A stretch of 64,000 nucleotides of DNA from contig NC_079373.1 of NCBI RefSeq assembly GCF_021018895.1, forward strand, positions 14,790,501 to 14,854,500, written 5' to 3'. The position numbers and the translations under genes were made by a program. The DNA is from Seriola aureovittata (taxonomy: Eukaryota > Chordata > Actinopteri > Carangiformes > Carangidae). Below are positions 1 to 10,843 of the stretch, piece after piece. A model generated the notes under the pieces. The model had not been told where the DNA came from. It saw only the letters and a list, made by a program, of their open reading frames with translations, and made no database searches. Numbering within the stretch: position 1 is the stretch's first letter; every line of letters starts with the position of its first letter.

Positions 1-871
1 TCCACAAAAAACTAAACAAAACAAACAAAAGGACAATAAAACCCACATTCAAGAAATAAAGATGGCAAGTATTCAGTGAGCCCATTTAATATAACAAACA
101 AAACACCTTTATGTCTTTTGGCATTTACACTGTAAATCTGTTGCTATAATAGTTCTGATTAAATCAATTTATTACAAATCAGAAAAATAAGAAGCCCTCT
201 TCATGTCATTAAATGTATGGCTCATTCAAAGGCTCTTTGTCCATTGAGCACACTCAATTATAACCTTGCAGCTCAAGGATATTTCTGTCTAGGGCTGCAA
301 CTAAAGATTATCTATTAATCTGCACTGAACATCCAATACAGTAAAAACTGCCCCATATAATTTCACACTGCTCAAAAAGATGTCGGAAGTTTAAAGATTA
401 TCAATTAACCAACTAATTGTTGCAGTTATGTTTATCTCCCTCTGCTGGTTTATTTGTTGTCAGAGTGGCACAATGACAGGACTTCCTGCCACTAAGCTGA
501 GGACGCCCACCACAGTTCTGTAACTGCTGGTCCCAAGACCCCTACTACGTGGCTCTGAAGGGAATGGATTTACATCTTGAAATGTAAAAGCATGTTTTCC
601 ATTTAGGCGTCATTTCAACATTTTTAAGTTGTATGTTAAATATTAAATGATCTTGATTCTGAGGCTCAATGAAGATGAGGCATTACATGTGTTCCTGGAA
701 AAAGAATGTGAAACAATGTGCAAGACATATAGTTATAGTAACACCTCTCCTTTATACTGATTAACTGTAAATCCAACTGTCTTTGAATAGTCTGAGTCCC
801 CCACAACCTCACAAATGCTGGTGTCTTGGCATGTGCACAGCAAGGTCATGATGTAGCAAAGCCTCCACCTG
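1..871. other. 3' flank / probable 3' UTR of gtf3c6
   Basis: I see no gene here. The stretch directly below the minus-strand gtf3c6 stop is A/T-rich and probably carries its 3' UTR. A minus-strand AATAAA lies at 173-168 and could be the polyadenylation signal, although that would make a UTR of about 700 bases. A fragment of a fish interspersed repeat sits inside (separate entry). Confidence 0.4.
285..430. mobile_element. Fragment of a fish 'GGGCTGCAACTAA...' interspersed repeat
   Basis: The block starts with AGGGCTGCAACTAAAGATTA and ends in AACTAATTGTTGCAGTTATG, so the two ends are imperfect inverted copies (CTGCAACTAA against CTAATTGTTGCAG). This arrangement is typical of a very common short non-autonomous DNA transposon in teleosts, possibly hAT-like. 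Family assignment is from memory. A related copy lies at 41850-41937. Confidence 0.45.
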
Positions 872-2358
872 TCAACCCACTGCTGAGTCTTCCAAATCCA
901 TGTTGTCCATCTCTTCTTCTGTCTCTCCCTGTTGGTTGTCACTTTCCTTTTGACTGGACTGACAGGTTGTGTCCTTCTGTTCATCACCATCACCACTTCC
1001 TGTTGGGACATCACAAATAACCCATATTAAGGTTTTTAACAGTGTTAAGAAAAGTTAATTCTTTGTCAAGCTGCAGATAACAAAGGGCAAGTTCTAAAAA
1101 GCAGCAATATATTAAAGTGTGTGTCACAGAACATAAGCAATATTAACTATATTAGAAGAAAGTGATCACAACAGACTTTGCATCATGTTGATTTCAGCTG
1201 TTCTGGCTGACCTGTGCTAGTTTCACCCTCTTTTTTCTCAGTGAGGAAGATTCTTTGCATCATCAGCTTCTTCATGGTGTGGCACATGTACTTGAGCTCT
1301 TGGTCGCTGTCTGCTTTTCCTGAAGACATATGTCAAAAGGAAACATTTTAAAAAGACAAACAAACTCACTGCAACCCAACAATAAACACTGAAAACGTGT
1401 GGAGCAGAGCCTCACCTTTCTGTGGTCCCTCCTCGAACAGTACACAAGTTCCCAAAGCGTCTTTCAAGAGGGAAGGAGAGGAAGTACAATTTTGTTTAGG
1501 AGTTCATGGAGGCTCTTTTAGTGCTGGTGAAAAATAGTTTGTACTTTTTATTTGGAAATAATACTTTTAAAAAAACAACATGCTACTATTTCTGTACCAT
1601 CTCCTGCAAAACAAGATGTTAGTAATGTTATTGGTTAAATGAATATCAGATTTCTGAAGGTGCAGTTTGTACACATTCATCTTTACTGAAACCACATTAG
1701 TTGATCACTGGCAGCACTGATCAGCATTTCAGGTTAGAAAAGAACTCTTTTGAGGTGGTGTAAAGTGACGTGATTCCAACTGACAACCTGCTTTAAGATG
1801 AGGAGAAGGCGAGCACACAGGTAGACTGAATGTTTTTCCATTCTTACCTTCATATTCTCCTGCAAAAACGTATTGTCCAACCTGCATCATTGGCTTTTCA
1901 CTGTCAATATCCTTGAACACAAATGGAAAAACTAGGTTAATGCACAGCAGAGTCATGCGATGGCCAGGCTTTCTCTTTCTTCCCTCAAACACGACAAAAC
2001 CTGCAACTCACCAGTATCTTGCAAGTGCCCCGACATTTGGACAGAAAGTCGTTGTTGATTATACCAGAGAGCTCCACCACAACAAGCTGCTCCTAAACAC
2101 AGTACAGCATTTGTTTCTTTTATTACAGAATTATACACAACGCCTGCACTCTCTACAATAAAAACTTTTAATTTTGATTTTTCAACAGGCAAAATAGCAT
2201 AGAAGAGAAATTAGTGTTAATACAATATCAAATGCCCGAAATTATACTAGCTGTCAATTAGTCTTTGTAAGCTAACGTGTTAGCTCTATGAAGCTAATGT
2301 TGATACCGTTTCCAGTAGTTTTATCATTTCATACCTCCTCTTCCCATTCATCTTCCAT
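872..2358 (-). CDS. gtf3c6: General transcription factor IIIC subunit 6 (TFIIIC35-like), six coding exons
   Basis: The product is a small subunit of TFIIIC, which binds internal tRNA-gene promoters (A and B boxes) and recruits TFIIIB for RNA polymerase III transcription in the nucleus. Coding exons on the minus strand are 2358-2335, 2092-2012, 1911-1848, 1460-1416, 1319-1212 and 999-872. All junctions are GT-AG and phases agree, giving 149 aa. The start MEDEWEEE leads into EQLVVVELSGIINNDFLSKC, then CKILDIDSEKPMMQVGQYVF, AGEYEDALGTCVLFEE and the basic CHTMKKLMMQRIFLTEKKEG block. All of these follow remembered human GTF3C6. The C-terminal exon is an acidic, Gln-rich tail ending EEEMDNMDLEDSAVG. 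The protein is shorter than the human one (about 213 aa), with the loss in the acidic tail. Exon limits are read from splice sites; the function comes from the family. Confidence 0.93.
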
Positions 2359-2603
2359 ATTCAAAGTCCTGGAATGAAAAGGGAATAATAGAAAATAAAA
2401 AGGCAATTTCAGCAAATATTATCGAGAGAAAACTGCCAAAATGTGTTCCTACATAATGTTTTAGACAACTTCCGCGAATGTACGGTGCCCGAGAGGACGC
2501 CTGCAGAATTCTCGCTGCTCGGCTACTTTCAGTTACAGGTCCTGACCATCGAGGGGCGCTGTTGGTCAGTTTTACAGACGTGTTTAGTTGCCGAGCCATT
2601 TCA

Positions 2604-2692
<89 letters not shown>

Positions 2693-2703
2693 ATCTATCT
2701 ATC
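2604..2703. repeat. (TGTC)n tetranucleotide microsatellite
   Basis: About 100 bases of TGTC/CTGT units with a few T-for-C or A-for-G interruptions (CTAT, TTTG). The long repetitive Leu-Ser-Val-Cys open frames across it are artefacts of the repeat. Confidence 0.97.
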
Positions 2704-2819
2704 CGTTGTACTTATGGTTGAGTATGACTGGATCTAGATATTGGCTACCTGTAGGCACACTCATCTACATCTAACATTAATGTTATTAATGTTCTCCTGC
2801 AGGAGGCCATAGCCGGAAT

Positions 2820-2890
2820 GATGAGATGAGATGAGATGAAATGAGACGATACACTTTATTGATCCCCAAGGGGAAATTCATCTGTCAAAG
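2820..2890 (-). mobile_element. 3' end of a non-LTR retrotransposon (LINE-type tail)
   Basis: On the minus strand the block reads GAATTTCCCCTTGGGGATCA followed by ATAAAGTG and a GATGA/CATCT simple-repeat tail. The hairpin-forming CCCCTTGGGG followed by AATAAA-like sequence and a short tandem tail is a familiar 3' terminus of fish LINEs. Sequence to about 3080 may belong to the same copy. Which LINE clade it is cannot be settled here. Confidence 0.6.
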
Positions 2891-3640
2891 GCAGAGGAAA
2901 CAAAAATGAAAAGAAGCACACGCACATCAAGCATATCCCTAAAAAAACAAAACAAAAAAACAAAAACACATGGGCAGAAAGATATGCCACTAAATCATCA
3001 TCACAATAAGGAGAAATATTAAGAACAAAAACCAAACTGTGTAGCTCAGTCATATGAACATTCATGGTACCATCCAAGTTAAAAGATGAGGTTTTCAGTT
3101 TTGCTTTGTTTGGACTGCAGTTATACTGAGGTGAATCTGTGGTCCATGCTCACTGTGGTATGTCACATGTCATTGAGGTATAGGCCAGTGTCTCAACAAA
3201 CCTTTTCCTGATACACACACATCAATCGTAAAAATCCACCTCAACGTCTGTCATTACAATATTATTTCTATCACTGAGCACAAGTAAAATAATTAAAAAC
3301 TGAATCTAGTGGGCAAATAATTTATGAGCTAAAGATGTTTTGTGATTCATAGAGTTTTCATCAGTTTTATTAAGGGCTGGGGAATATTGTTTATGTCATT
3401 GGATTTTGGCAAACCTTATATTTATTTTAAATCAAACATATTCAAATGCAGTTTCAGGTGAGCAAGGTTTAAAACTGGGGAAATCTTCACTAATACAACC
3501 ATCAAGCCTCAGGAATGACGGGTGAAATGTTTTAAACTCATTTATCACTCAGTTGTCATGATTTTGTTTTTATATTTTTTGGCATTAAAATGCTTGACTG
3601 AACTTAATGTACACACCTATTTACATAATGTATTGCATAC

Positions 3641-3643
<3 letters not shown>

Positions 3644-3675
<32 letters not shown>
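3644..3675. repeat. (TA)n microsatellite
   Basis: An uninterrupted TA dinucleotide run of about 32 bases in A/T-rich surroundings. Confidence 0.95.
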
Positions 3676-3682
<7 letters not shown>

Positions 3683-3744
3683 AATATGTATTTAACATTA
3701 ATTTAATAATCATGCTTATTGATCCTTATAAGAAATATCTCTTT

Positions 3745-3860
3745 TTTTGTGCTCCCCTCCACACAGGGGTCAGAGATCAGGGTCAGCTGAGGGGCAGCAC
3801 CCCTGGAGCTGGTTGGAATTCATCATTCTGAAGGGCCGCATCCTACCGGCCCATTTTGAA
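3745..3860. mobile_element. Probable LINE fragment (GGGGTCAGAGATCAGGGTCA block)
   Basis: The block reads CACAGGGGTCAGAGATCAGG, then a GGGGCAGCACCCCTGGAGCT segment. This resembles a recurrent segment near the 3' end of fish LINEs, and the LINE-type tail lies about 0.9 kb to the left. Recognition is from memory of fish repeats; no search was run. Confidence 0.35.
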
Positions 3861-4903
3861 AAACAGGACAGCTGTAATATATAGAAGATGTAATAAATAA
3901 GCGAAATTCATGCAAATCTACTAGGTGAACTATCGTCTACTATCAACTATCTCTAGTGCCTTTAACACATGTACGTCAGTTAGTAAATGTTATGGCAAAT
4001 TTACATTTTTGCTTTCTGTTTGTGAAGCTGCAATGAGTCCTCCTCCACAGAAAGCTAGTTTAACAGCCTGCATTGCCGTTTAACTCGTGGTCAACTGACA
4101 AAGTTAATAAATTGGTACTGGGACAGTACAGTGTTGTTGTCATATTTAGAAAATGGAGTCTTGGGAAGGCCGGGGGTTTAATACGTAAATATCTTTTTGC
4201 TCCTGGGCATTCCTCTTAATGGATTTTGTGGCAACAGTAAATAGAAGAATCTGGATTTAGTGTCCAAAGAGGGCAACGTGTGATAACACTCAGGTTCTCT
4301 AGACTAACCATTTATATTTGCATTAGAAGAAAATAATCACTACTTTTATGGTCTGTTGTAGAAATATATGGATATAGGAAAATATAACAATATTTTATTT
4401 TCTAGTATTACAAAAAATATTCTAATTATGGAACAAGGTTGAGAATATTGAGATGTCCGTCCAGGTGCCATAGAGCAAGGCGGGTTACAATTTAGTGGAG
4501 TTGCTCAGACGGCGACGGGGTTTGCAGGCTGTAAATACCTGTGTAAATGTAAAGCAGGTTGATGCTGGCCGCACCTCACCCTCAGAGAGGGGGAGAAAAC
4601 ATAGTATTTTGAATCAGAATCAGGCAAACCAAATTAAAGGGCGTGCAAATCCCCCATGTGCCTTCTCCCTCCCCATTTCTGGCCTATCATCTATCTCTGG
4701 ACCATGGTGGGGTTGTCATGTCGACCAGCCCACAAGTTACTATGACAACGGCTCAAGGGGAAGCACTTGCTAGGGAGGTTATTGCCTCCTTTGGGACGTA
4801 AGAAGGACGGGGGGAATGTGAGCGGAAACAAAGATAGAGGGACTTACAGACACCAGAAAGGCTTAAATGAAGGGAGAGGTCAAGTTGGAGTGTGTTAGCT
4901 TGA

Positions 4904-4910
<7 letters not shown>

Positions 4911-4943
<33 letters not shown>
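4911..4943. repeat. (GT)n microsatellite
   Basis: A GT dinucleotide run of about 33 bases with one TT interruption near its left end. Confidence 0.93.
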
Positions 4944-4946
<3 letters not shown>

Positions 4947-6219
4947 CCATTTCACAGTCATAACCATGCAGAATTGCACCCAGTGTGTAAAGTCAGACTT
5001 GCCCCATTGAATCTTTGGATGCACTACAAAGTTTTCTCTCCTGGGCGAGGTCTGAGACGCTCCAGTTCATGATGTATTACACTTCCTCCTCAGTGCCATA
5101 CCCTGGGGCAGAAAGGGGCGGGGGCAAGGGAGGGAGTGACATTAAGGACCCTCCAAGGTGTCAGATGGGTCCCCAGTTTCCCCCACATTTTGTCATATAA
5201 ATGTCATAAAGACAAGTTTGGAGTTGGGGAGCTTTTGACTCTCCTTCTGCCTGGGGGGTATCACAGTGGTTAATTGCCCCATTAGCACTGACAGGGTAAA
5301 TTGGTGGAAGGGCTAACTATATATTACAACGAAAACAACAACCCCTGGCATACACCTGAGGGCATGGATGGCATGGTGTATATTACAGTATGGCCTGTGC
5401 ACGTTCAAGTGTGTATGCGAGAGAGAGAGTTTAAATTGTAAATGTAAATTTTCATTCACATGAGATCTTTAATATTAGTAAAATATTAAAATTTTATCAC
5501 TACGGAAATTAACTCACCGCGCCAGTCTAGGAGAGCAGCTCCTCTCATGTCTGTGCTGAACTTTCTCGAGGCGAGCATTTACACTAAACAGGAAAATTAT
5601 TCTATTCTACTCTGGAAAAATGTGACCTATGTGAGGATTGTCTTTCACAAGAAAGTGCATTTATATGTGTATTAACTGTGAGCCAAAAACATACAGTATA
5701 TGACACATTCCCCACACACAAACATAGACATTAAATGTATGTGTATTCACTTGCCTTTTTTTTATTGTTTTAAATGGGGCCAATAAAATGTAGTTGCAAA
5801 TTAAAATGCAAATGGTAATTTACATCAACAACCAGTGATGCAAATAACAGGAATGGTCATTGGAAAACATTTTATTACTGCGTCACAGCACTGTAGTGTA
5901 AACTTTAAGGTAATTTGGTTATGAGGAAATTCAAATAGGCCACATACATTTGTTTAAATCAAAGCAAAATGATCAGAGCCTAATCTTTTTCTTTTTTTTA
6001 CGTTTTTTCCCCCCTAACATCACATCTGTTTACAGGTGATTATTTTACATACATAAAAGAAGCAAAAATGTGAAATGCTATAAATATATTAAGAGTTTCA
6101 AAACACGTGTAAGATAAAAAAGGTAAACATCAGGTACCAATATTGCTTTAGCTCCAATTTTTAATTTTATTTAATCCTAAAAGCTGATGTTCCTATAATA
6201 GGCTATATTGTTATTTCTG

Positions 6220-6220
<1 letters not shown>

Positions 6221-6289
<69 letters not shown>
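6221..6289. repeat. (CA)n microsatellite, about 34 units
   Basis: A pure CA dinucleotide tract of about 69 bases. Confidence 0.97.
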
Positions 6290-6290
<1 letters not shown>

Positions 6291-7599
6291 ACAGTGGACT
6301 TGACGTTAAAATTGTATCACCCTTCACTGTCATTGTATTTTGCTCATAAAATGACATAAAATTGTCACCGTTCTTAACTGCAGCCATAACAACAACAGAA
6401 AATGTCCATGTAGACATAAAGACAACTGAGCAGTCCCTGATTTATGTTTGTGATAACCTGCAGTCTTTGCTTTGGTGGCATGTGCCAGACAGACGATCAC
6501 TTAAAACGTTTTCAAATCGTAAAATAATTATTAGATGTCCTACAAACGTAGGTCATATCATTTGCACTTCATTAATTGATCAATGCATACATTCTTAAAT
6601 ATTTATAGTTGCACAAATGCAAGAAAATGGTCAAACCAAAGCAGGACGAACCAAAATCAAAACGTTGGTGCACTCAGAACCAACATAACGAAATATCATT
6701 AATATTCATATTCCGATATGGCCTTGTTGTGCGGTTGTTTCACGCCACAGTGAATCTTATTGCAGTTAATGCTATAGCCTTTTTTTGCCTCCTGTGGTTA
6801 TACTATAATATTCCTATATTTTTTAAAGGGAGCTTTTCATGCAACCCTGTAGCCTTTATTCCATCAATGAAATTGTATTGATACAATTTTGAAATGAGTT
6901 GGAGGTCAGCTTGGAGAGTCACGGACATATTATATTTGATCTTACAAATAAAAGCAGTTTTCACCTTCTAAAACATGGACGATCGACAGATTGCAAATCC
7001 AGCGTGAAATTCACAATAGTATTATCATAACAATAGGCCTAGAGCCGAGTGGCGAGGATGGGACTTTGTCGTGACAAACCCAGGAGTGGACTCGGCTTAA
7101 ATATTATTTAGATTTTTCCAATCAAATGCAAAACAACATCCCCAACCCTGAACATGCAGCCTTTACCTGCTCAGTTCCAAAACAAAGGTGGAATGTCTCA
7201 TTTCATATACAGGCATATTTAGACGAGACTTCTTTCTTATTGATTTAAGCATTCATTTTTAAAAATATATATATATATCTCTTTGTCTGACGTGAATATT
7301 TGTCTGCCCAAATCTGGGGAATACAGGTTACAACTTTTCCAAAGCAAGTTATCACAGAAATTTCAAATTCCCATGAAACATATTGCGATTCCAGTCTAAG
7401 ACATAATGCATAACCCTACATTTAAGCGTCCGACCCGTGCCTACTCTCAAATATAATATCAATATGATATTTCTAAAACAATTCTCCAGGGCCTTGCAGT
7501 GTGTCTGTAGTCGTCAGTAGTGAATCACCGTAGTGTCGCATTTTGTGTCAGATTTTTTCTAGCATTGCAATATTCTTCTAAAAAAGACTGTTGGGATTA

Positions 7600-8094
7600 A
7601 ATGTTTTGTCAAGATTAACTTTATTTAAACGCTGGGGTGTTTCGTATTCTTCGTGGTCTTTTTGTGTAAGTACAGATTTTTCTGCGATATTGTTCCCTCT
7701 CTATATTTTTTAGATTTAGCGGAGATTTGTCTTAATATCTACCTAAAATAAATTATTGTATTTTTTCCAGCCATAGGATTAATTTCTGTAAATAAAATCC
7801 AACGCTTCTGCTGTAATTTATCGTATTTTTTAAAAAATGTTTTTTTATATATTTTGCTATTCTCCTTGTTTTCTCTATGCGTCCCCGGTAGGCTCTCCCC
7901 CTCCCTCCCTCCCCCTGTACCTCTCTCTCTCCCTCTCTCTCTCTCTTTCTCTCGCGGAATCCTATTGATCCAAACGGGCTAATTAGCGGTGTCTGCGCAA
8001 TTACGCACATGCGCACTGGACGTAATCTCAGCCATTTTTTGAAGGAAACTAATTAGCAGGAATAAAGAGCCAAGTGTTTTTCCCCCCACAGTGA
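7600..8094 (+). promoter_or_regulatory. Probable promoter region of the ZFHX gene
   Basis: This sequence lies immediately upstream of the non-coding first exon. It changes from A/T-rich to a C/T-rich block (7895-7955) and then to TTACGCACATGCGCACTGGA around 8002-8021, which resembles an NRF1-type site (TGCGCATGTGCG on the other strand). A TAATTAGC homeodomain core occurs twice, at about 7981 and 8050. There is no convincing TATA box. The transcription start is not determinable from sequence alone. Confidence 0.4.
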
Positions 8095-8367
8095 TCAGAA
8101 CTCATTCTACCTCTGGAGCTCGCACAAACCCCTCCGTCCCCCATCGCCTGTTTACTACAGCCTATATGTAGCTTTAATTACACTGTTGTTTGGTAACAAC
8201 TTGGACCCCGCTGCTCTCTCTCCCTCTCCCCGTTTTTTTTCTTCCTCCTGGCTCCGTTAAAACGCAGAGGATCATTCATAAGGAATGAGTGGGCTCTCTA
8301 TACGATTGTTTTCTGGACTACTTCACATTCAGCGTACGGAGCTTTGTACCAGAGCCGCTGCAGAAAT
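8095..8367 (+). other. Untranslated first exon of the ZFHX gene (left edge approximate)
   Basis: The right edge is a good splice donor, CTGCAGAAAT|GTAAGTG at 8367/8368, which pairs with the acceptor ACACACAG at 10807 just before the coding exon. The left edge is only a guess. The exon holds an upstream ATG at 8285 whose frame continues across the splice (see findings). Assignment to the ZFHX gene rests on position, strand and the long 5' intron usual in this family. Confidence 0.45.
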
Positions 8368-8961
8368 GTAAGTGTGCCATTTGTTTACGATATTAAAAAG
8401 AGCTGGGAGGAAGCAGCCCGGCGGTGGGGAGGAGGGGGTGTTTGGTCAGTGCAGCCTGTAATTCGTACGAATCGAGCTTTTGTTGATGTGTTTTAGGGCA
8501 TTGAGTCACCTGTTACTGGATTGTGAACGCGATCACTCTCGGTTTCGCTGAATCGGAGTGTGGTAGCCTACGGTGCGGTCCACTGTAAACAAAGGCCGAA
8601 GTAGTCTGGAGGCTGAATGTTGGTCAGTGGCTTGACACAACACAAGACAGAGACGGGGAGTGAACTATTCAAGTCGCTGTATTGTCAAACAGCCCCGCTA
8701 CTGTGGCCCCGGAATAGTGCAAAAATACAGCTTAGTGCTATTACCTTGACACTGGAGTAGCTGCTGTATGCGGTCCACTGGGTCTTCACGCAAAGAGGTT
8801 ACGTTAAAAAATAGTATTTGTCCATGTCCAACTGTATTTGTCCAAGTCCTACAATGACAAACAAAATGCATTTTCCTAAAGTAGCCTATAGCCACACAAC
8901 TCTTCTCTCTGTCTCTTTCTCTCTCCCCTTCACACCCCTGTCTCTGATCTCTCTCTTCTTA

Positions 8962-9013
8962 ACACACACACACACACACACACACACATGCACACACAGA
9001 CACACACACACCC
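8962..9013. repeat. (CA)n microsatellite with interruptions
   Basis: A CA run broken by ATGCACACACAGACACACAC, lying in intron 1 of the ZFHX gene. Confidence 0.93.
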
Positions 9014-9166
9014 CAGCTTTAGATAGGGATTCAGGGAACACACTTTTTGTTGGACATTTGGACATGATTTCAGGTTGCAAAATCAATAGTATTCACACCT
9101 GACAAATAATGTCTTGTGCATTCATATTTTCAAACACTTTATTTTCTAATATGCCTGTTCAATTTC

Positions 9167-9168
<2 letters not shown>

Positions 9169-9198
<30 letters not shown>
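9169..9198. repeat. (GT)n microsatellite
   Basis: A GT run of about 30 bases in intron 1 of the ZFHX gene. Confidence 0.93.
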
Positions 9199-9201
<3 letters not shown>

Positions 9202-10843
9202 TTTAATTGACATGATGAGAATCAGTTTGTGGGTACACAACAGGATGTACACACACATTATGATGATACACATGGATGTACACACACAAACACACGCGTT
9301 GTTAAATGATGGTTTCCCGCACTTGTGATCAATAGAGAGCCAGGAATGCTTGTATAAATAGTTACATTGCCGATAGACCCAGGTTATTGATTGCAGTGTA
9401 AATGAAAATCTTTATCAGATTAGAGACTGTTCTCAGCTGCTGGCAGGCAGGCCCAGCCCCTCAGCGCTCTCCGGCAGGACAGTGGACAGCTGCAGTGGGC
9501 AAGGGTCTGTGGCCTGTGACATAAACACAGTACATTAAAGCACTATCAGAGTGCCGATATGAGCCATATATCTTTAAGCTGCAGAGAGGGGAGAGAGGGG
9601 GGTGGCTACAGGAGAGAGGGAGAGGAGAGAGGGTGTTGAAGGAGGCGGAGGAGGAGGGGGTTGGTTGAAGGAGAAGGTGAAAGGGTACATTAAGGTCTCT
9701 CCTTGATTAAAAAAGGTCAGTAATGAGATTGTGGGACACACACGGGGGAAGAGAGATGTATCTTTCTCGTCTGGCATCCATCTGTCAGTCAGAAACAGAG
9801 GAGGAGGAGAGGCCAGTTTTTTTTTTTCTTTTAGAAAGCCTCTGTAGTGTTGCATGATTGTGTTGATCAAGAATCTTTGTGACACCTTTTTGCTCAATTT
9901 TTGGAAATTTTATTATTCACTGTAGTGTTTATAATAATTTGTGTATGATAGTTTCATTAAAACTGAATGATTTCAAAAGCCAAGGAAGTGCAGACTTAAC
10001 ATGATGCATATTTTTAAACTTTGCTTAAAACTGTTTGTTTTTTTTAAACGTATTTAATATACATTATTGCATTAGTGTTTATGTGTATGAGTGTGTTTAT
10101 ACTGTGCAAGCAATGGGCCTTGGGGCAGTGGCACAATATTATACACTTACAATGAGGACAGGTTAAAATACAATACACTGCTCTGTAACATCGCCTCAAA
10201 ATTACCACAAATCTTTATCAATGCATGTCTGAAATCCAAACAAAAACTTTCACAAGTATTTGTTGTATTTTGGACTAAATGAGGTTATACAGGTGTTTAT
10301 TATATTGGGTCCACCCCTTGTGTTTGCACTGTGTGTTGTAAAATGGCTTGTGCCTCACATATCTCTGTACTAATGCGCAGCAAAAGATGTAGAGGCTGAT
10401 ACACTGGCTTTAAAAACTGTTCTTTTATCCGCTTTTATCTAAGTGTGGCAATTTAGTGGAAGCCTTTTAGCTCACAAGCATTCAGTTCTTTATTTAATCC
10501 TATCCCCTGAGGAATATTATAGACCTCCTGCGTAGCCTTTACCCGCATTCCTCTACCTAGTTTAGTGCTCATGCTATTGATTTTCCCATTAAGGGCTAAC
10601 GCTAACCCCTGAGTAACCAGCCTCTGTATTGCGCGCTGTGAAGGCTGTATTGAACAGATGCTATCCAGGGACTCTAATCAATGGCCTCCACTGTTATGCA
10701 ATATTATTTACATGACTCATGTATTTCATTTTCTCCTCATTTTTCCTTCCCTTTTCTTCTGTCTCTGTGTGTCCTGCTCTCTTCTTCTCTGTATCTGAAA
10801 CACACAGGTGGGGTAGTAATGCCTGGCAGCTGTAGCCTCTGGT

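Larger units (their letters stand above)
2891..8094. other. Intergenic region between gtf3c6 and the ZFHX gene
   Basis: I found no coding exon in this stretch. It is A/T-rich, with the LINE fragments and microsatellites listed separately. Low-repeat segments at about 4560-4800, 5090-5300 and 6640-6780 contain homeodomain-type cores (for example GGTTAATTGCCCCATTAGCA near 5270) and could be upstream regulatory DNA of the ZFHX gene. That is inference only. Confidence 0.5.
8368..10807 (+). other. Intron 1 of the ZFHX gene
   Basis: About 2.4 kb with no coding exon seen. It holds CA and GT microsatellites at 8962-9013 and 9169-9198, and a purine-rich block at about 9580-9665. Two low-repeat segments look conserved: one around 9380-9500 with CTTTATCAGATTAGAG (a GATA-like core), and one around 10490-10720 just before the coding exon. 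Confidence 0.45.
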
